Shown here: in pieces, positions 1 through 9,141 of the stretch
Numbering within the stretch: position 1 is the first letter of the stretch
How the letters are laid out: every line of letters starts with the position of its first letter
Assembly (NCBI RefSeq): GCF_030817275.1
Contig: NZ_JAUSZD010000002.1
Location: 1,302,001-1,366,000, forward strand
Direction of reading: 5' to 3'
Length of the DNA stretch: 64,000 nt
DNA from: Paenibacillus sp. V4I7
GTDB taxonomy: Bacteria; Bacillota; Bacilli; Paenibacillales; NBRC-103111
Program-made: the position numbers and the translations under genes
The notes under the pieces: model-generated
Database searches by the model: none
What the model saw: the letters and a program-made list of their open reading frames with translations, nothing else
What the model was told of the DNA's origin: nothing

Positions 1-98
1 ACCTTCAGATTAAAATCTTCATACAAACTATCAAACTGATCTAAGGCAAGCCAATTTACTTTTTCCTCCTTTGGATCAGAAATGTATTTTGATTGAGT
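1..98 (-). pseudogene. Partial reading frame at window edge, no usable start
   Basis: A reading frame on the minus strand is open from a stop at 99-101 to the window edge. It reads SKYISDPKEEKVNWLALDQF and onward, which has normal protein composition. An AAAGGAGG ribosome-binding-like sequence lies at 65-72 (minus strand), but the codon at the proper distance is GTA rather than a standard start, and the nearby TTG is in another frame that stops quickly. It may be a gene whose start has mutated, or the tail of a decayed gene. The family is not recognised. Confidence 0.2.
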
Positions 99-176
99 TT
101 ACAGAAGAGAAGGCAATGATGGCCTTATTTACTTTTTTCCTAAGCACTACACTACATAAGACTTGTAATGGCGTCT

Positions 177-196
177 GAACTAACGGGCAGGATAAT
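177..196. repeat. Copy of the ACTAACGGGCAGG intergenic motif
   Basis: The bases GAACTAACGGGCAGGATAA match copies at 59821 and 61111. The left half is the left arm of the palindromic repeat seen complete at 3561. No right arm is visible here. The surrounding 99-572 holds no other convincing gene. Confidence 0.4.
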
Positions 197-572
197 GGGA
201 ATAAGTGGATTGTAATAGGGGATCGATCAAGAAATGAGGGATTAAGATGTGCTGTCCATTCTACTTTCCTGAAATAGATCAAGAACAAAGTATCGTTCTT
301 AGAGTTCTGTGAAAATAAAGTGTCAGGCGCAATTTCTCTTAATTCTTCGTATTGTTTTAATACAGTATAATCTAAATTTTTCCTCTCAAACAGCCGATTC
401 CCGTGTCATAAGGATTAAAGTGCACATATATGCATCCCTAAATTTTGTGAAGAAAAATTTAAGTCAACGGGGCTGCGCGGCTTCATGTCTTTAATGAAGA
501 TAAGAGCATTCTTATGTATACTTAATAATAACCGGAACGAATAGGTAAGCAACTAAAGGAGATCCATACGTA

Positions 573-1583
573 ATGAAATCTGACCGTATAAAATTCCCGC
601 CGGGATTTTGGGTGGGATTACAACAATTGGGAATTGCCCCACACGACGTAGCTCGCAAAGCGCGGCTGCCGCTCACCATTATAACAGAACCAGCTGGAGC
701 CACCGCCGACCAATATTTCAGAATCTGGCAAGCATACTCCGAACTCGTTGGTGACACTGCCTTCGGAATCATCAAGCTTGTAACCGTCTTTGAAACGACA
801 CAATACCCACCGACCGTCTTAGCGACCTACCATGCTCGTGACTATCGCGACGCCCTTAATCGAATGGCCCGGTACAAACAACTGTGCCCTCCGGAAAGCT
901 TGCGTATAACCGAAGAGGGCGAGCGCTGTACAATCGAATTGGAATGGATGCGTAGCGAGCAACCCGGACCGTCAGTGTTGGTAGGAACCACGCTGGCCTT
1001 TCTTCTAGAGCTTGGGCGACGGGGCACGGGCCAGCCTTTAACTGCACGATCCGTGGAAATTTCTCAGTCGTTGGGCGATGTAAAAGCCCTTGAAGCTTAC
1101 TTCGGGTGCCCTATCCGGACTGGTGCAACCAATAACCGATTGACACTGCACCGAAGAGATCTGGACCGCCCCTTTATTTCGTATAACAAAGAGTTGCTGG
1201 AGATCCTGACTCCCGTATTGGACCGATCATTGGATGAACAGCGCAGCCGTTCAATCCCCGAGATGGTCAAGTGGATCTTGAAGCGCAGCCTAACCGGAGG
1301 GCGCCTTGACATTCGGGCTGTGGCGAGCGAGTTGGACATGAGCGATCGTACACTGCAGCGCCGTCTTACCGACGAAAGCATAACTTTCAAGCAGCTGTTG
1401 ACACAGGCTCGGCATGAACAGGCTTGTGAATACTTGGCAAACCCCAAACTCGATATAAAAGAAGTGGCTTTCTTAATTGGATATGAAGACCAGAACTCGT
1501 TTTACCGCGCCTTTCGCCTTTGGGAAGGCAATACTCCTTCAAATTGGCGTTCCGAATATTTAAGGGCAAACCATCCATCATAG
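573..1583 (+). CDS. AraC family transcriptional regulator (arabinose-binding-type N-domain)
   Basis: This is a 336-residue cytoplasmic DNA-binding regulator. Residues about 20-205 resemble the N-terminal ligand-binding domain of the OruR/ArgR-like AraC branch. Residues about 235-330 form the double helix-turn-helix, including the recognisable stretches LDMSDRTLQRRL and VAFLIGYEDQNSFYRAFRLWEG near the C-terminus. The start is supported by AAAGGAGAT about nine bases upstream. The gene is more GC-rich than its surroundings, and this AraC branch is commoner in Proteobacteria than in Bacillota, so lateral acquisition is possible. The next gene on the same strand is a dehydrogenase 185 bp downstream, which is a plausible target, but no operator was recognised. 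The ligand is unknown. Confidence 0.85.
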   Translation: MKSDRIKFPPGFWVGLQQLGIAPHDVARKARLPLTIITEPAGATADQYFRIWQAYSELVGDTAFGIIKLVTVFETTQYPPTVLATYHARDYRDALNRMARYKQLCPPESLRITEEGERCTIELEWMRSEQPGPSVLVGTTLAFLLELGRRGTGQPLTARSVEISQSLGDVKALEAYFGCPIRTGATNNRLTLHRRDLDRPFISYNKELLEILTPVLDRSLDEQRSRSIPEMVKWILKRSLTGGRLDIRAVASELDMSDRTLQRRLTDESITFKQLLTQARHEQACEYLANPKLDIKEVAFLIGYEDQNSFYRAFRLWEGNTPSNWRSEYLRANHPS

Positions 1584-1768
1584 AATCCCTACCCTAACCC
1601 CTTCCACGCAAGGCTAGCATTTTCCGGGTTTCATTAATTGGCGGGTTAAACAAGAAATTTGGCGTTGTACGCTAGTTACCGAACGATCCAGACAAAGTAA
1701 TATTATCTCTATCCGGAGCACAAGAATGCACTACTTGCCGTGAATGATAACAAAGGAGAGCATATGTT

Positions 1769-2560
1769 ATGAATATGGGATTAAGGAACAAAACAGCTTT
1801 AGTAACCGGATCGACGAAAGGTATAGGGAAAGCAATTGCCATTGAACTTGCCAGAGAAGGCGTCAATGTCCTCGTTAATGGACGGAATAATGAAGAGGTA
1901 GAACGAACCGTAAATGAATTGAAATCGGAATTCACGGCTACCTCTCCTCAGAATGCTACAGCCGATATTGTGGATATGCAGCAAAGAGAAGCTTTATTTG
2001 AGAAATATCCCCATGTCGATATTCTGGTTAACAATATGGGTATTTATGAAATCATGTCATATGAGGACGTTGACGATGAAGTATGGGAAAAATACTTCCG
2101 AACGAATGTCCTTGCCGCCAATGGATTATCCAAATTTTATTTGCCTAAAATGTTGAATAGCAATTATGGACGAATAATCTTTATTGCAAGTGAAGAAGCG
2201 ATTATGCCTTCAGGGCAAATGCCTCAGTATTGTATGACCAAATCCATGTTATTGTCACTGTCAAAAAGCTTATCTAAACTAACGATAGGAACGGAAGTCA
2301 CATCCAATACAATCATGCCAGGACCAACGCTTTCCGAAAATGTATATCAAATCATTGAAAGTTTGTTTCCTGATGAGATGGCATTTTCGGAAAAAGAGAA
2401 AAGATTTATGGCTGCAAACCTGCCCCAATCCGAAATACAGCGGTTTATCAAGCCTTTTGAAATAGGCAGGCTGGCTGCATTCGTATGCAGCCCTTATGCA
2501 TCCGCATTTAGAGGTTCTCCGATCCGTATGGACGGGGGCATGGTGCCTACAATTTTTTAA
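1769..2560 (+). CDS. SDR family NAD(P)-dependent oxidoreductase
   Basis: This is a 263-residue classical short-chain dehydrogenase/reductase. The Rossmann nucleotide-binding motif TGSTKGIGKA lies near residues 13-22, NNMG replaces the usual NNAG near residue 89, and the active-site Ser of IASEEA precedes a YCMTK catalytic Tyr-x-x-x-Lys. The C-terminal GSPIRMDGGM is typical of SDRs. AAAGGAGAG precedes the ATG at 1769. A second in-frame ATG at 1775 is also possible. It stands alone between an AraC regulator and a hypothetical gene, so the substrate cannot be inferred. Confidence 0.88.
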   Translation: MNMGLRNKTALVTGSTKGIGKAIAIELAREGVNVLVNGRNNEEVERTVNELKSEFTATSPQNATADIVDMQQREALFEKYPHVDILVNNMGIYEIMSYEDVDDEVWEKYFRTNVLAANGLSKFYLPKMLNSNYGRIIFIASEEAIMPSGQMPQYCMTKSMLLSLSKSLSKLTIGTEVTSNTIMPGPTLSENVYQIIESLFPDEMAFSEKEKRFMAANLPQSEIQRFIKPFEIGRLAAFVCSPYASAFRGSPIRMDGGMVPTIF

Positions 2561-2581
2561 CATAAACTCTATTTCGACTAT

Positions 2582-2599
2582 AGAACGGAGAACGTTAAA
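2582..2599. repeat. Degenerate palindromic repeat copy
   Basis: AGAACGGAGAACGTTAAAC just after the SDR gene resembles the core AACGGAGAACGTTAGTT of the copy at 63934, but the outer arms have decayed. The match is short and could be chance. Confidence 0.3.
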
Positions 2600-2684
2600 C
2601 AAAGCAGATCGCGTCATTACTTTTTGTCATTGAAGTAAAGGGTGAAAATTATTATATAATTTTGACCATAAGAAGGGGAAATCA

Positions 2685-3005
2685 ATGAAAATTAATTTAA
2701 TGATTTTTATTTCATCGGTGAAAGAACAAAAAGAACATAACAAAACGGAATTTATGATGAAAACATTTGAATCTAATATTCGTCCTGTTAAAGGGGACAT
2801 AATAGATGATCCAGGATTCCACCCAGGATTTCATAATGGATATGAAGTTGTAAAAGTTACTATCCATTATGATTCAAATGAATGCTATGTTTCTCTACAA
2901 CCACTTGTGTTGGAAATGGAAGACATTAAAGTAGAAACCTATCTAGACAAACTTAAAGGACACGGTTGGCGTGTTGTCTCAAAAGAAGAACTAAAAAGTA
3001 TGTAA
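2685..3005 (+). CDS. Hypothetical protein, 106 residues
   Basis: This is a small soluble protein preceded by AGAAGGGGAAATCA, a reasonable ribosome binding site. An in-frame ATG at 2700 is an alternative start. The middle is rich in aromatic and acidic residues (DDPGFHPGFHNGYEVVKV) and the C-terminal half alternates hydrophobic and polar residues as in beta strands (ECYVSLQPLVLEME), ending in a short helix. No signal peptide or membrane segment is visible. I do not recognise the family. It is followed by the palindromic repeat at 3062 and a degraded GNAT gene. Confidence 0.55.
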   Translation: MKINLMIFISSVKEQKEHNKTEFMMKTFESNIRPVKGDIIDDPGFHPGFHNGYEVVKVTIHYDSNECYVSLQPLVLEMEDIKVETYLDKLKGHGWRVVSKEELKSM

Positions 3006-3061
3006 GTAGAGGCGGAAATTCTGGCCCAAGATACTTGTCATAAAAGAAAGGACAAGTCGTT

Positions 3062-3100
3062 CCGATTAACGCAGAACGATAGTTCAATCGAAAAGGGCTA
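3062..3100. repeat. Palindromic repeat with CGAAAAGGGCT tail
   Basis: GATTAACGCAGAACGATAGT followed by TCAATCGAAAAGGGCT closely matches the copy at 61594, which continues into CGAAAGGGCTGC. The palindromic module is therefore followed by a second conserved module, suggesting one longer mobile or structured element. Confidence 0.5.
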
Positions 3101-3151
3101 CGTGTATGGTTATTGCTATGCATTTAAGAGAAGTCAAAAGGAGAGGTTCTT

Positions 3152-3382
3152 GTGGATTTTCACTATAGTAGCCATTTATCCAATTGTGTTGATCTGTTTG
3201 AGCTTTATGATTCCGTAGACTGGAATAGTTATCTGCAATATGGTGTGATTAATGCCTGTATATGCGGTATCGTCGTCCATCCAAGTTATCAAAAACAAGG
3301 AATTGGAACTGAAATAGTTCAAAAGCTAGTTGAAAAATGTCGAGAAGGGAATCTTCATAGACACGTAAACCAATTCGAATGA
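3152..3382 (+). pseudogene. GNAT family N-acetyltransferase, internally deleted and truncated
   Basis: The frame opens at a GTG and encodes recognisable GNAT parts: an N-terminal YDSVDWNSYLQ and the acetyl-CoA pyrophosphate-binding loop in VVHPSYQKQGIGTEIVQKL. Relatives of about 130 residues carry roughly 30 residues between these two parts (beta strands 2-3) and a C-terminal segment after the NLH of CREGNLH. Both are missing here, leaving 76 residues. The last codons are foreign: after CREGNLH the frame runs into RHVNQFE and a stop. This looks like a gene hit by two deletions and not functional. Confidence 0.65.
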
Positions 3383-3486
3383 ATGAAAGAGACGACGAGT
3401 TCTTTGATGTTGAATTATCTAAATGTAATAACTTCAAGGAAGATGAGCAACTGAGGCTAATATCATTTAGAAAAGAGATATTATAG
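3361..3486 (+). pseudogene. Orphan 3' fragment of an unidentified gene
   Basis: In a different frame from the GNAT remnant, codons 3361-3486 read TRKPIRMNERDDEFFDVELS and on to RLISFRKEIL and a stop. The composition is protein-like but there is no start or ribosome binding site. It is probably the tail of a gene joined to the GNAT remnant by a deletion near 3360. Confidence 0.35.
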
Positions 3487-3560
3487 TAGCTGATTAGAAG
3501 AAGGCATTATCTTCTGATAACATATACTAGCGTGGCTTAGATGGATTAGTCAGTTGAATT

Positions 3561-3645
3561 TTATTGAACTAACGGTGAACGTTAGTTCAATAAAACAGCG
3601 GCTTCTAGGACTTTATTTCACGTCCCTGGCTGCCGTTGTTTCTAT
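3561..3645. repeat. Perfect palindromic repeat plus GC-rich hairpin
   Basis: TTATTGAACTAACG (3561-3574) and its exact reverse complement (3580-3593) flank a five-base GTGAA loop. Immediately after it, AAACAGCGGC pairs imperfectly with GGCTGCCGTTGTTT (to about 3643), giving a second stem-loop ending in a T-rich run. This is the best-preserved copy of the family and could also act as a bidirectional terminator. Confidence 0.6.
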
Positions 3646-3681
3646 TATTGGGTTCAGTCTAATATTTGTTTTCCTTGAACA

Positions 3682-4080
3682 CTAACGTGAATTGGCGTCA
3701 TGCCGGTTGAGGCGATGATCTTTAATACTTTTATAAAATATAAAGAACATAATATTGATGTAAAGAAGAAATGGATATTCAACTACAGACCACCATAACT
3801 TCCACCCATTGTAATAAAAGTAACCGGAAAGAAGCGAGAAATATTCAAATACAATGAGTACCACAGTTACACAAAAAACGTAAATGATAGATCGTTTCCT
3901 GTTATTCCAAGGATAGAAGTTAAAAAAGATAAGAATGGCCGCCGGGAATAAGCCCAATATAGGGATTAGAGACAGCCAGTCAACTCCATGGTTGAAGAAT
4001 CCGTACAAGTTATATTTTAAATTTAGATAAATGTCAACCTGTTGTTGAAACACAAGCGCAAATAGAATAATGACTAACAT
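3682..4080 (-). pseudogene. CBO0543 family membrane protein, 5' truncated
   Basis: The minus-strand frame encodes about 132 residues with several hydrophobic segments (WLSLIPILGLFPAAILIFF, SIIYVFCVTVVLIVF, PFLLYINIMFFIF) and the family-like QVDIYLNLKYNLYG. Family members are about 160-180 residues and carry one more N-terminal membrane helix. Here the frame continues upstream of 4080 only as the antisense of another gene, and no ribosome binding site precedes the ATG at 4078-4080. The gene therefore appears to have lost its 5' end at the junction with the BTAD fragment. Confidence 0.55.
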
Positions 4081-4082
4081 AT

Positions 4083-4592
4083 CGGCTTGGCATGCGCGAG
4101 GTCGTGCGCTCGGAGAACGATGGCTACGTGCTCGAATTAAAGGATCCCGTAATCGATTACGTGGAATTCGAAAAGCAAGCGGAGAAGCTAGAATCCATTG
4201 ATGCCTCGAATGTGGATAGAGCGATGCAAATCGAATGGCTGTATACAGGCGATCTGTTCGGGGACAAAGCCTATGTGTGGGCCACTTTCGAAACGGAGCG
4301 CTATGCAAGGTTGTACGCGTCGTTTTCAGTAAAACTTGCCGCAGCGCTAATTTCCTTGCGGGATATGAATGCTGCGTCCAAGCTGCTGCTCAAGCTGAAC
4401 GAGCGCTATCCGTTTGACGAATCTGTTGTACGTCTGCTGATGACGATACGCAACCAGACCGGGGACAAAAAAGGATTGACCGTTCTGTATACCGGTTATG
4501 CTCGGCTTCTTAGCCGGGAGCTTGGCATTCGTCCTTCTGAGGAACTAACACAGCTATACGAGATGTTGGTAAGCCGATTTGACAGAAAATAA
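4083..4592 (+). pseudogene. C-terminal fragment of a BTAD-containing transcriptional regulator
   Basis: The sequence from RLGMREVVRSENDGYVLELK to the stop matches the end of the winged-helix DNA-binding domain plus the bacterial transcriptional activator domain (BTAD, helical repeats) of SARP-like response regulators, including LSRELGIRPSEELTQLYEML at the C-terminus. The expected receiver domain and most of the DNA-binding domain, around 200 residues, are missing. The frame starts exactly where the minus-strand CBO0543 remnant ends, so the two genes meet head to head with both 5' ends and any shared promoter deleted. Confidence 0.65.
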
Positions 4593-4611
4593 GTTAATTA
4601 CATAGTTTTAA

Positions 4612-4644
4612 AAAACCGCGAGGCTTGATGCTACGCGGTTTTGC
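4612..4644 (+). terminator. Rho-independent terminator
   Basis: AAAACCGCG pairs with CGCGGTTTT around a 13-base loop directly after the BTAD fragment stop. It is the relic terminator of that gene. Confidence 0.65.
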
Positions 4645-4681
4645 TCAGGGCAAAACGAATATACATCAACATATGAAGACA

Positions 4682-4712
4682 AAACCACTCCTGACAATGG
4701 GTGGTTTCTTTG
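4682..4712. terminator. Weak hairpin with T-rich 3' side
   Basis: AAACCAC pairs with GTGGTTT across 12 bases, followed by CTTTGT. It may be a terminator facing either strand. The rest of 4645-4899 shows nothing but the leader of the kinase gene. Confidence 0.35.
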
Positions 4713-4899
4713 TATATATAGAACTTCTCTATTATTTAACTAATGACGTTTTCTATTAACTTAGGATAAGCCCTCTTCTTTATTATTAGATATTAAATTT
4801 CATACAAACTTCGCAGAGTTCCATGTATTGGAGAACAATTCGCAATGCTAGAAAGTTATAATGATAGCAAGGAGATTCTTAATAAAAGGAGCAATTTTT

Positions 4900-6681
4900 G
4901 TGAAAAGCATTCAAAAACGCTTATTAATCTTGCTGCTTGTTTTTATAATCCTTCCGTATTTTCTGTCCGTGCTATTGATCTATCGGCAAACGAAAGAGAA
5001 TGTGGAACGGCATGAACTTGAGAACAGCCGCGAGCAAATGCAACAGGTGTCCGAAGATCTGGAGCAATATTTTGATGACATCGTTAATCTTCCTTATATT
5101 TTATATCGAAATCCAGACTTGTTCAGGGTTTTTGAACAAGGCTTTGAAAGTTCTCTTTATTTCAACCAGCTTGAAATCTATAAAGGCATGACAACCTTTT
5201 ATCTGATGAGGAGCGAGATTCGGCAGATTCGGTTTTACATCGACGAAGGAAATAGCTCGTTTACCGTTTATAATGCCATGTTAAGTTCCCGTAAGCGGAA
5301 GCCGGAATTATTGAAGCAAGCTTCTATTCAGAAGCTGATAAACTCTAAAATGAGCTATCTGATCGAACCGCCTCATCAGATCGAGAATTATAACAATTCC
5401 TCGTTCATGCCCCCATCGGACAAATCGATGGTTTTGACGGTTCATCACAAAATCTTGGATGCCCTATCGAAAGAATTTCTCGGTATCATCACGATAGATA
5501 TTGATTTGGACAAGATCGCTCGCATTTCTAATCATTTTCTTCGAAAAAATAAAGAATCCGTATTGCTTTCTGATTCGGACGGCTATGTCATCTATGCAAG
5601 CGATGAAGCCCTGATAGGCAAGGCCGTTCCGGCCGAATTGCAAAAGCGAATCAATACGTCGGCCGCAGGCGCACAATCTCCAGATGGCGATATTGTCTTT
5701 TCCAGAACGTTACCGGAACCGATAAATGAGTGGCACTTTGCTAAAATAACCTCAAGCAAATTTTTATTTGAAAATGTGAGGAAAACTGCCTACACGAACA
5801 TCATCGTGGGTGTAATCGTGGTCGTTCTTGGCTTGTTAATGGTAGCCATTATTTCATACAAGGTTACACGTCCAATAAAGCTGCTTAGCCGAAAAGTGCT
5901 GAGCATTGAAGGAGGGAATATGAATGCCGAGTTTGACGATAAAAGGGAGGACGAAATCGGCAGTCTGGAAAGACATATCATGGATATGATGAACCGGATC
6001 AATCGTCACATCGATCAAGAGTACAAGCTAGAGATAGAGAACAGGAAGAACCAACATAGGGCGCTAAAGTCTCAGATCAATCCGCACTTTTTATTCAACT
6101 CTCTACAATCCATTGCTGCGGTCGCCTTGCTTTCCGAATCTCCAAGAGTATACCAACTGATAACCTCCTTATCCAAAATGATGCGGTACTCCATTCGTGT
6201 GGATCAAAAGGCGACGGTTCGGAGTGAAGCGGATTATGTAAGGGCGTATTTGAACCTTCAAGAGGAGCGTTTTCAAACCGATTTTAGCTATTCCATCGAT
6301 TTACCCAAGGTCATTCTTCCTATTCCGGTTCCGAGTATGATTTTGCAGCCACTCGTTGAAAACTTCTTTAAACACTGTTATGACGAAGGTTACGATCAAC
6401 CCTACTTGCATATTTACGGTGAAATACAAGGTGAATATTTGAATCTAGTCGTGGAAAGTAACGGAAGAAGTATGACGGATGATGAGCTATTGTCATTAAA
6501 AAACAAAATCTACACGCCGGTTAACGAAGGGAACTATTCGCTTGAGCATATCGGCTTGAAAAACATTCATGATCGCTTGGTTCTTCATTATGATCAGACA
6601 GCGGGAATTGAACTGGATTCGATGCAGGGACAAGGGTTCTCTGTGCGGCTGGTGATTCCACTCTACTTAAAGGAGGAGTAA
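4900..6681 (+). CDS. Sensor histidine kinase, YesM type
   Basis: This is a membrane sensor kinase of 593 residues. An N-terminal helix (about 5-25) and a second helix (about 300-321, TNIIVGVIVVVLGLLMVAII) enclose an extracellular sensing region, followed by a HAMP linker, a His_kinase domain with the phospho-acceptor motif QINPHFLFNSL at about 392, and an HATPase with the N-box LQPLVENFFKH at about 482. I chose the GTG at 4900 because AAAAGGAG ends eight bases before it. The upstream ATG at 4861 lacks a site. The response regulator gene begins four bases after the stop, and a solute-binding protein follows, so the three probably form one operon and signalling unit. Confidence 0.92.
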   Translation: MKSIQKRLLILLLVFIILPYFLSVLLIYRQTKENVERHELENSREQMQQVSEDLEQYFDDIVNLPYILYRNPDLFRVFEQGFESSLYFNQLEIYKGMTTFYLMRSEIRQIRFYIDEGNSSFTVYNAMLSSRKRKPELLKQASIQKLINSKMSYLIEPPHQIENYNNSSFMPPSDKSMVLTVHHKILDALSKEFLGIITIDIDLDKIARISNHFLRKNKESVLLSDSDGYVIYASDEALIGKAVPAELQKRINTSAAGAQSPDGDIVFSRTLPEPINEWHFAKITSSKFLFENVRKTAYTNIIVGVIVVVLGLLMVAIISYKVTRPIKLLSRKVLSIEGGNMNAEFDDKREDEIGSLERHIMDMMNRINRHIDQEYKLEIENRKNQHRALKSQINPHFLFNSLQSIAAVALLSESPRVYQLITSLSKMMRYSIRVDQKATVRSEADYVRAYLNLQEERFQTDFSYSIDLPKVILPIPVPSMILQPLVENFFKHCYDEGYDQPYLHIYGEIQGEYLNLVVESNGRSMTDDELLSLKNKIYTPVNEGNYSLEHIGLKNIHDRLVLHYDQTAGIELDSMQGQGFSVRLVIPLYLKEE

Positions 6682-6685
6682 CGTT

Positions 6686-7864
6686 ATGAAAGCTCTTATC
6701 GTAGATGATGAGAACAATGTAAGAAAAATTATTCGTTTTTTGGGAAAGTGGGAACAACACGGGATTACCGAAGTTTTGGAAGCTAGAAATGGTTTAGAGG
6801 CTAAAGTTCTGATTGATCAGGAATGTCCAGAAATCATCATGACAGACGTGAAAATGCCCAAAAATAACGGGATTGAGTTGATTGAGTGGTTGGATGCCAA
6901 CTCCTATCCGGGAAAAGTGATTATGATTTCAGGGTTTGACGACTATTCTTTCATGCGAAAAGCGTTCAAACACGGATGCTTTGATTATTTGATGAAGCCG
7001 ATCGAAAATGAAATGCTGAATGAAACCTTGGCGGGAGCGGTAAAGGCCTGGAAAAATGGAGAGGAAGAACGCCGCAATATGGAGTCGGGTTTCTATGAAG
7101 AGGTTAAGATGTTTCGCTTAAATAGGGAGATTACCTCTGCTAGTAACGGTGAACTTTTTGATTCCGACGAAATTGCCTTGTCTCTCCCACAAGCGGATGC
7201 ATACGATCTTACGATGATGTATTTTTACCATGCCCACCACTCGGATCCCTATCTTCAGCTTTTGACCGATGAACTGGTTATACGGGAGTGGGGGAATGCC
7301 TTTGCCCTTCAGAACGACCCTAATGTTTGTGTGATCCTTTCTGTTCACGGCCGGTTCTTCCCAATAGAGGAATGGATTACCCAGCACTTTGATATTCCCG
7401 TTCGTCTGGTGAGCAGCCCTCCAATTGAATCGTTGGAAGAGCTCCCGCAATCTTTTCAATATGCAAAAAGGGCAATGGCCGAGCAAAACTTCAGAGCCAT
7501 ACACCGTTTGGCGGATTTGGATGATGCAAAGCGCATGCATGACATTGTCGCTTTTGTAAATGAGTATTATATGGAAGAGTTAAGTTTGGACAAACTGTCG
7601 TCCCGGTTCTTCCTAAGTCGTGAACATATCTCGCGGCGATTCAAGCAGGAAATAGGGATGACCCTGTCCAGCTACGTCATTCAATTACGAATTAATCAAG
7701 CCAAACGGTGGTTAAGTGAAACGGATGAGAAGATGTACTCGATTGCACTAAAGCTCGGATACCAGGATGAGAATTACTTCTCGAGGCTGTTCAAAAAAAA
7801 CGTTGGCATGACGCCACTTGAATATCGGAATGCAGAGGAAAATATAAAGAGGGGGAAATCATGA
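6686..7864 (+). CDS. Response regulator, YesN type (receiver plus AraC HTH)
   Basis: This 392-residue protein has an N-terminal receiver domain with acidic pocket VDDE near residue 7, the phospho-acceptor Asp54 in MTDVKMP, and the switch Lys in LMKPIE. A linker leads to a C-terminal AraC double helix-turn-helix from about 283, ending in LGYQDENYFSRLFKKNVGMTPLEYR. Its AAAGGAGGAG ribosome site lies inside the end of the kinase gene, and its stop codon overlaps the ATG of the following binding-protein gene, indicating translational coupling. It should bind promoters of target genes when phosphorylated by the upstream kinase. The adjacent levan genes are candidates. Confidence 0.92.
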   Translation: MKALIVDDENNVRKIIRFLGKWEQHGITEVLEARNGLEAKVLIDQECPEIIMTDVKMPKNNGIELIEWLDANSYPGKVIMISGFDDYSFMRKAFKHGCFDYLMKPIENEMLNETLAGAVKAWKNGEEERRNMESGFYEEVKMFRLNREITSASNGELFDSDEIALSLPQADAYDLTMMYFYHAHHSDPYLQLLTDELVIREWGNAFALQNDPNVCVILSVHGRFFPIEEWITQHFDIPVRLVSSPPIESLEELPQSFQYAKRAMAEQNFRAIHRLADLDDAKRMHDIVAFVNEYYMEELSLDKLSSRFFLSREHISRRFKQEIGMTLSSYVIQLRINQAKRWLSETDEKMYSIALKLGYQDENYFSRLFKKNVGMTPLEYRNAEENIKRGKS

Positions 7865-9141
7865 AAATAAAGGTTATTCCATTTATTTTAGTCGGCTTGG
7901 TTACCCTATCGCTTTCTGCATGCGGAACGGATAATCGTCCGATGGAGGAATCGGTTACTAAAACGATGGATCAGATAATCACTTTGGAGGTGCTTAATCC
8001 CAAAGTGGAAATTGCCATTCAGTTCGAGCAGATGGTAAGGGAATACGAGAAAGAAAATCCGAACGTTAAAATGAATGTTTTAACCTTTGGCGGAGGAGCG
8101 AACTACCTTAACGAATTGAAAGCAAGATTTGCGGCAAACAAAGGTCCTGATATTTTTCCTAATGGTGGTTATGAAGAAGCGGTAGTCTGGAAAAGGTACC
8201 TGGAGGATTTGTCCGATCAGCCGTGGGTGAAATATGCTTATGATGAGGCGCTTGAGCCAATGAAGATGGATGGGAACATATACGGGATGCCTTTCAATTT
8301 TGAAGGTTATGGCTTTATCTATAACAAGGATTTATTCGCAAAGGCTGGGATCGATACCCTGCCAAAATCCTTTACCGGATTAAAGGCAGCGGCGGAAAAG
8401 CTGCATTCCGCAGGAATTACCCCATTTGCAGCCGGGTATTCGGATAGTTGGTTCTTCGTTCTGCTGCTCAATATTGCTTTCGCTCAACAGGACGATTCGG
8501 ACGCTTTTATTCATGGACTAAACGAAGGGACACACACCATCGTAGGTAACAAAAAGTTTGAGGATCTCATTCGGATGGTGGATTTGACCGTTCAATACGG
8601 CAATAAAGATTTTCTGACGACAGACTATAATACGGAAGTTGAGTTGTTTGCAACAGGTAAAGCGGCGATCCTGAAACAAGGAAATTGGGTTCAATCCAAG
8701 ATAAATCAAATAACACCGAATATGAACATCGGTTTTTTACCCATGCCGATTAATGATGATGCCGGAAACGATGCCTTGCCGATAGGCGTATCCAATAACT
8801 GGGCTGTAAATAAAGAATCTTCGCCGGAAAAAAAGAAAGAAGCAAAGAAATTCTTAAACTGGATGGTTTCTTCGGAACAAGGAAAAAAGTTTATGAAGGA
8901 ACAATTCCATTTTATTTCAGCGTTTAAAAACATAGAAACTGATCGTTCAGGAGCGCTCGTGGATGATATTATTCGTTACACCGATGAGAAGAAAACGTTG
9001 TCCTGGAATTGGTTTAAATTTCCTCCGAGGGCAAGAGAGGAGTTTGGCTATATCATGCAAGCTTATGTAGGCAACCAGTTTAACCGCGATCAATTGCTTC
9101 AGGAGCTCCAAAAGTCATGGGAAAAGGCTGAGAAGCAATAG
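7861..9141 (+). CDS. Extracellular sugar-binding lipoprotein, co-transcribed with the two-component system
   Basis: This is a 426-residue type 1 solute-binding protein. Residues 1-20 are a lipoprotein signal peptide ending in the lipobox LSAC with Cys21 as the lipid anchor. The mature part has the family signatures NVKMNVLTFGGG, GPDIFP, a YGMPFNFEGYGFIYNKDLF core and FATGKAAILKQGNW. Its ATG overlaps the response regulator stop (ATGA). No permease gene is adjacent, unlike every other binding protein in this window, so it may deliver ligand to the kinase or use permeases elsewhere. It lies 170 bp before levansucrase, which hints at a fructan or sucrose ligand, but this is inference. Confidence 0.9.
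   Translation: MKIKVIPFILVGLVTLSLSACGTDNRPMEESVTKTMDQIITLEVLNPKVEIAIQFEQMVREYEKENPNVKMNVLTFGGGANYLNELKARFAANKGPDIFPNGGYEEAVVWKRYLEDLSDQPWVKYAYDEALEPMKMDGNIYGMPFNFEGYGFIYNKDLFAKAGIDTLPKSFTGLKAAAEKLHSAGITPFAAGYSDSWFFVLLLNIAFAQQDDSDAFIHGLNEGTHTIVGNKKFEDLIRMVDLTVQYGNKDFLTTDYNTEVELFATGKAAILKQGNWVQSKINQITPNMNIGFLPMPINDDAGNDALPIGVSNNWAVNKESSPEKKKEAKKFLNWMVSSEQGKKFMKEQFHFISAFKNIETDRSGALVDDIIRYTDEKKTLSWNWFKFPPRAREEFGYIMQAYVGNQFNRDQLLQELQKSWEKAEKQ

Noticed and set aside
309..494. Short plus-strand frame before the first AraC regulator
   Set aside because: GTG start without ribosome site and no coherent protein features.
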